Below, one piece after another: positions 46,037 to 47,567 of a stretch of DNA of 47,567 nt. The notes under the pieces are model-generated. The model worked only from the letters and a program-made list of their open reading frames with translations. It made no database searches and was not told where the DNA came from. The position numbers and the translations under genes are program-made. Positions within the stretch are counted from its first letter, which is position 1; each line of letters starts with the position of its first letter. The stretch is taken from positions 1 to 47,567 of the forward strand of contig JAQWMF010000039.1 of NCBI GenBank assembly GCA_029246925.1. Reading direction: 5' to 3'. This stretch comes from Porticoccaceae bacterium (GTDB taxonomy: Bacteria; Pseudomonadota; Gammaproteobacteria; Pseudomonadales; Porticoccaceae).

Positions 46037-46720
46037 ATGAGCAAGAAAATTGACCAGAAGATCGTAGGCTACAAAGTAGTCTCAGGCGAGCCGGCGGCAC
46101 AGGAAGTCACTCCAGCAGAGCAAGAGAACAATATTATTCAGATGCACGAAAAAGTATCGCGCCCTGAAACACTCGCTGGCAGCACCTACAAAATTAAGAC
46201 ACCGCTTTCCGATCACGCACTGTATCTTACCATCAACGATATCGTGCTAAACGAAGGAACAGACCACGAACTGCGTCGTCCATTTGAGGTATTTATTAAT
46301 TCCAAAAATATGGACCACTTCCAATGGATTGTTGCCCTAACACGCGTAGTGTCTGCGGTATTCCGCAAAGGTGGCGACTGTACCTTCCTAGTAGAAGAGC
46401 TAAAAGCAGTATTCGATCCACAGGGCGGATACTTCAAACCAGGTGGCAAATTTATGCCCTCACTGGTAGCGGAAATTGGCTGGGCGATCGAAGATCATCT
46501 ACAAAAGATCGGCATGCTTAAAAAACCAGAAATTCCTGAGCATCAGCAAAAAATTATGGATGAGAAACGCGCTGAATTCGAAGGTACTGCTACGGCAAAA
46601 GAAGAGCCTAGCGATTTCCCAGCCAATGCCGAAGTCTGCAAAAAATGTAGTGTTAAAGCTGCTATTCTTTTGGACGGCTGTATGACCTGCCTAAACTGTG
46701 GCGACTCAAAGTGCGGCTAA
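46037..46720 (+). CDS. nrdJb: class II ribonucleotide reductase, C-terminal subunit
   Basis: This 227-aa protein starts MSKKIDQKIVGYKVV and ends with cysteine pairs (CKKC and then CMTCLNCGDSKCG), resembling the C-terminal electron-transfer tail of one-piece class II reductases. The middle carries NMDHFQWIVALTRVVSAVFRKGG and EIGWAIEDHL, conserved in NrdJb. It starts 40 bp after nrdJa with GAGGATAAAC before ATG. A longer frame that reaches back to 45884 overlaps nrdJa and is not used. The two subunits together should give the active enzyme. Confidence 0.9.
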   Translation: MSKKIDQKIVGYKVVSGEPAAQEVTPAEQENNIIQMHEKVSRPETLAGSTYKIKTPLSDHALYLTINDIVLNEGTDHELRRPFEVFINSKNMDHFQWIVALTRVVSAVFRKGGDCTFLVEELKAVFDPQGGYFKPGGKFMPSLVAEIGWAIEDHLQKIGMLKKPEIPEHQQKIMDEKRAEFEGTATAKEEPSDFPANAEVCKKCSVKAAILLDGCMTCLNCGDSKCG

Positions 46721-46740
46721 CAGCTTACCTTTGAAATAAA

Positions 46741-46767
46741 AAAGCGGCTATTTAGCCGCTTTTTTTT
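46741..46767 (+). terminator. rho-independent terminator of nrdJab
   Basis: AAAGCGGCT / AGCCGCTTT with a short loop is followed by a T-run, about 20 bp after the nrdJb stop. Confidence 0.93.
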
Positions 46768-46870
46768 ACCCAAAATAAAGACTTTTCCAACTCACAACCA
46801 TAGACTAAACGCTCAAAGGTTTAATCAATTAAAATAACCTGCAATAAGATTTTTTAGGCTTAAATATCCA

Positions 46871-47524
46871 ATGCAAAATAAATACAAAATCGGCAAAATT
46901 CGCAGCGATAATCGCGCAAAAATAATTGCCATTGCAGAAATGGAATTTGCCGAGTTCGGCTACAAAGGCGCATCCATTATGAATATTGCCAAACGAGCAA
47001 ACTTACCACGCGCCAATATTCACTACTACTTTAAAAGCAAGCTAGAACTGTATAAAAAAGTCCTGATGGATATTCTGCAATTATGGAATGACGCATTTAA
47101 CCAAATCACCCCCGAAGACGACCCTGCCGATGCCATAGGTGCCTATATAAGAGCCAAGGTAATGTACTCAAAAACCAACCCATTGGCCTCAAAAATATTT
47201 GCCAACGAAATTATTCATGGCGCACCCAGAATTAGCGAGTATTTAAATAGTGATTTTCGTAACTGGCTTAAATCAAAATCTGCTGTGATAGAGCAATGGA
47301 TTAAACAGGGAAAAATGGACCCTGTGGATCCCCTATTTCTAATAATGCTAATTTGGAGTGCCACCCAACATTACGCCGATTTTTCCACCCAAGTGAGCGC
47401 GGTACTAGATAAGCCGCAATTAACCGATCAAGATTTTGACGATGTAGCCGATAATCTTATTCATATTATTCTAAAAGGCTGCGGCATCAAACCACCGCCT
47501 TCAATCACCAAAATAAACGTCTAG
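46871..47524 (+). CDS. TetR-family regulator, RutR-like
   Basis: This 217-aa repressor has an N-terminal TetR helix-turn-helix (residues about 14-62, FAEFGYKGASIMNIAKRANL and NIHYYFKSKLELYKKVL). A C-terminal ligand-binding domain follows, with FANEIIHGAPRISEYL and LIWSATQHYADFSTQV, as in the RutR/YcdC group. RutR responds to uracil or thymine and controls pyrimidine catabolism and related genes in E. coli. The ligand here is not known. It has its own terminator and no obvious operon partner within the window. Confidence 0.85.
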   Translation: MQNKYKIGKIRSDNRAKIIAIAEMEFAEFGYKGASIMNIAKRANLPRANIHYYFKSKLELYKKVLMDILQLWNDAFNQITPEDDPADAIGAYIRAKVMYSKTNPLASKIFANEIIHGAPRISEYLNSDFRNWLKSKSAVIEQWIKQGKMDPVDPLFLIMLIWSATQHYADFSTQVSAVLDKPQLTDQDFDDVADNLIHIILKGCGIKPPPSITKINV

Positions 47525-47535
47525 GCAAAAGAAAA

Positions 47536-47561
47536 CCCGCAATAAACTCAGTTATTGCGGG
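47536..47561 (+). terminator. terminator of the TetR-family gene
   Basis: CCCGCAATAA / TTATTGCGGG is a perfect 10-bp inverted repeat with a 6-nt loop, 12 bp after the stop. The window ends just after it, so the T-run cannot be fully judged. Confidence 0.8.
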
Positions 47562-47567
47562 CTTCGA

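Overview
The window looks like a chromosomal segment of an AT-rich marine gammaproteobacterium. The housekeeping blocks (queA-tgt-secD-secF, lapA-pyrF, rpmE next to priA, glmS, and a split class II ribonucleotide reductase as in Pseudomonas) are gammaproteobacterial. The secreted protein repertoire (GH16 laminarinase-like lipoprotein, dockerin-like and cohesin-like lipoproteins, SLBB export proteins) resembles the SAR92/Cellvibrionales part of that class. The taxonomic call is inference from gene content; no search was possible.

Layout. (1) 1-3601, minus strand: two tandem membrane microproteins, glmS, a PfkB-family kinase and an EPS-associated MarR-type regulator with an operator-rich leader carrying an ops-like site. 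(2) 3862-20281, minus strand: a polysaccharide export locus. Reading leftwards it holds comEA-like, phosphomannomutase cpsG, rfaH, a six-SLBB export protein, a cohesin-like lipoprotein transcribed from its own promoter to its own terminator, yjbH, a tiny secreted or membrane protein, wzb, wza, wzc, wzz and a WecA-like initiating transferase. The locus has initiation, chain-length control and export, but no recognisable elongating glycosyltransferase, flippase or polymerase. (3) 20448-24165: a TauE/SafE transporter, then a divergent pair made of a dockerin-like metallopeptidase lipoprotein and a small lipoprotein. (4) 24167-29252, minus strand: secF, secD, tgt and queA, without yajC. (5) 29300-29950: a disturbed tRNA-Leu(CAA) locus. 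One intact gene with a strong promoter and terminator lies between two degenerate copies, both interrupted at the same T-loop position by a structured element of 74-84 nt. (6) 30062-34837: a CDP-glycerol glycerophosphotransferase-like gene, a decayed stretch, a lipoprotein and the GH16 enzyme. (7) 34953-43393: pyrF, lapA, rpmE, priA, a SPOR protein, a CaiB/BaiF CoA-transferase, a parvulin-like protein and trpBA. (8) 43394-47567: nrdJa-nrdJb behind a control region with DnaA and NrdR boxes, then a TetR/RutR-like regulator.

How the parts fit: glmS supplies GlcN-6-P for UDP-GlcNAc and cpsG supplies mannose-1-P. A WecA-like enzyme can load the first sugar on undecaprenyl phosphate, Wzz/Wzc/Wzb control chain length, and Wza plus the large SLBB protein and YjbH form the outer-membrane side. 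RfaH is the antiterminator expected for such long operons.

The most unusual signal is the tRNA-Leu locus. Two diverged copies of the inserted element keep three hairpins with paired (compensatory) base changes, which suggests a conserved nucleic-acid structure rather than random debris. Other points worth attention are the GH16 catalytic motif with Asp in place of the usual second Glu, a cohesin-like and a dockerin-like lipoprotein in the same window, and the DnaA/NrdR-box arrangement at nrdJ.
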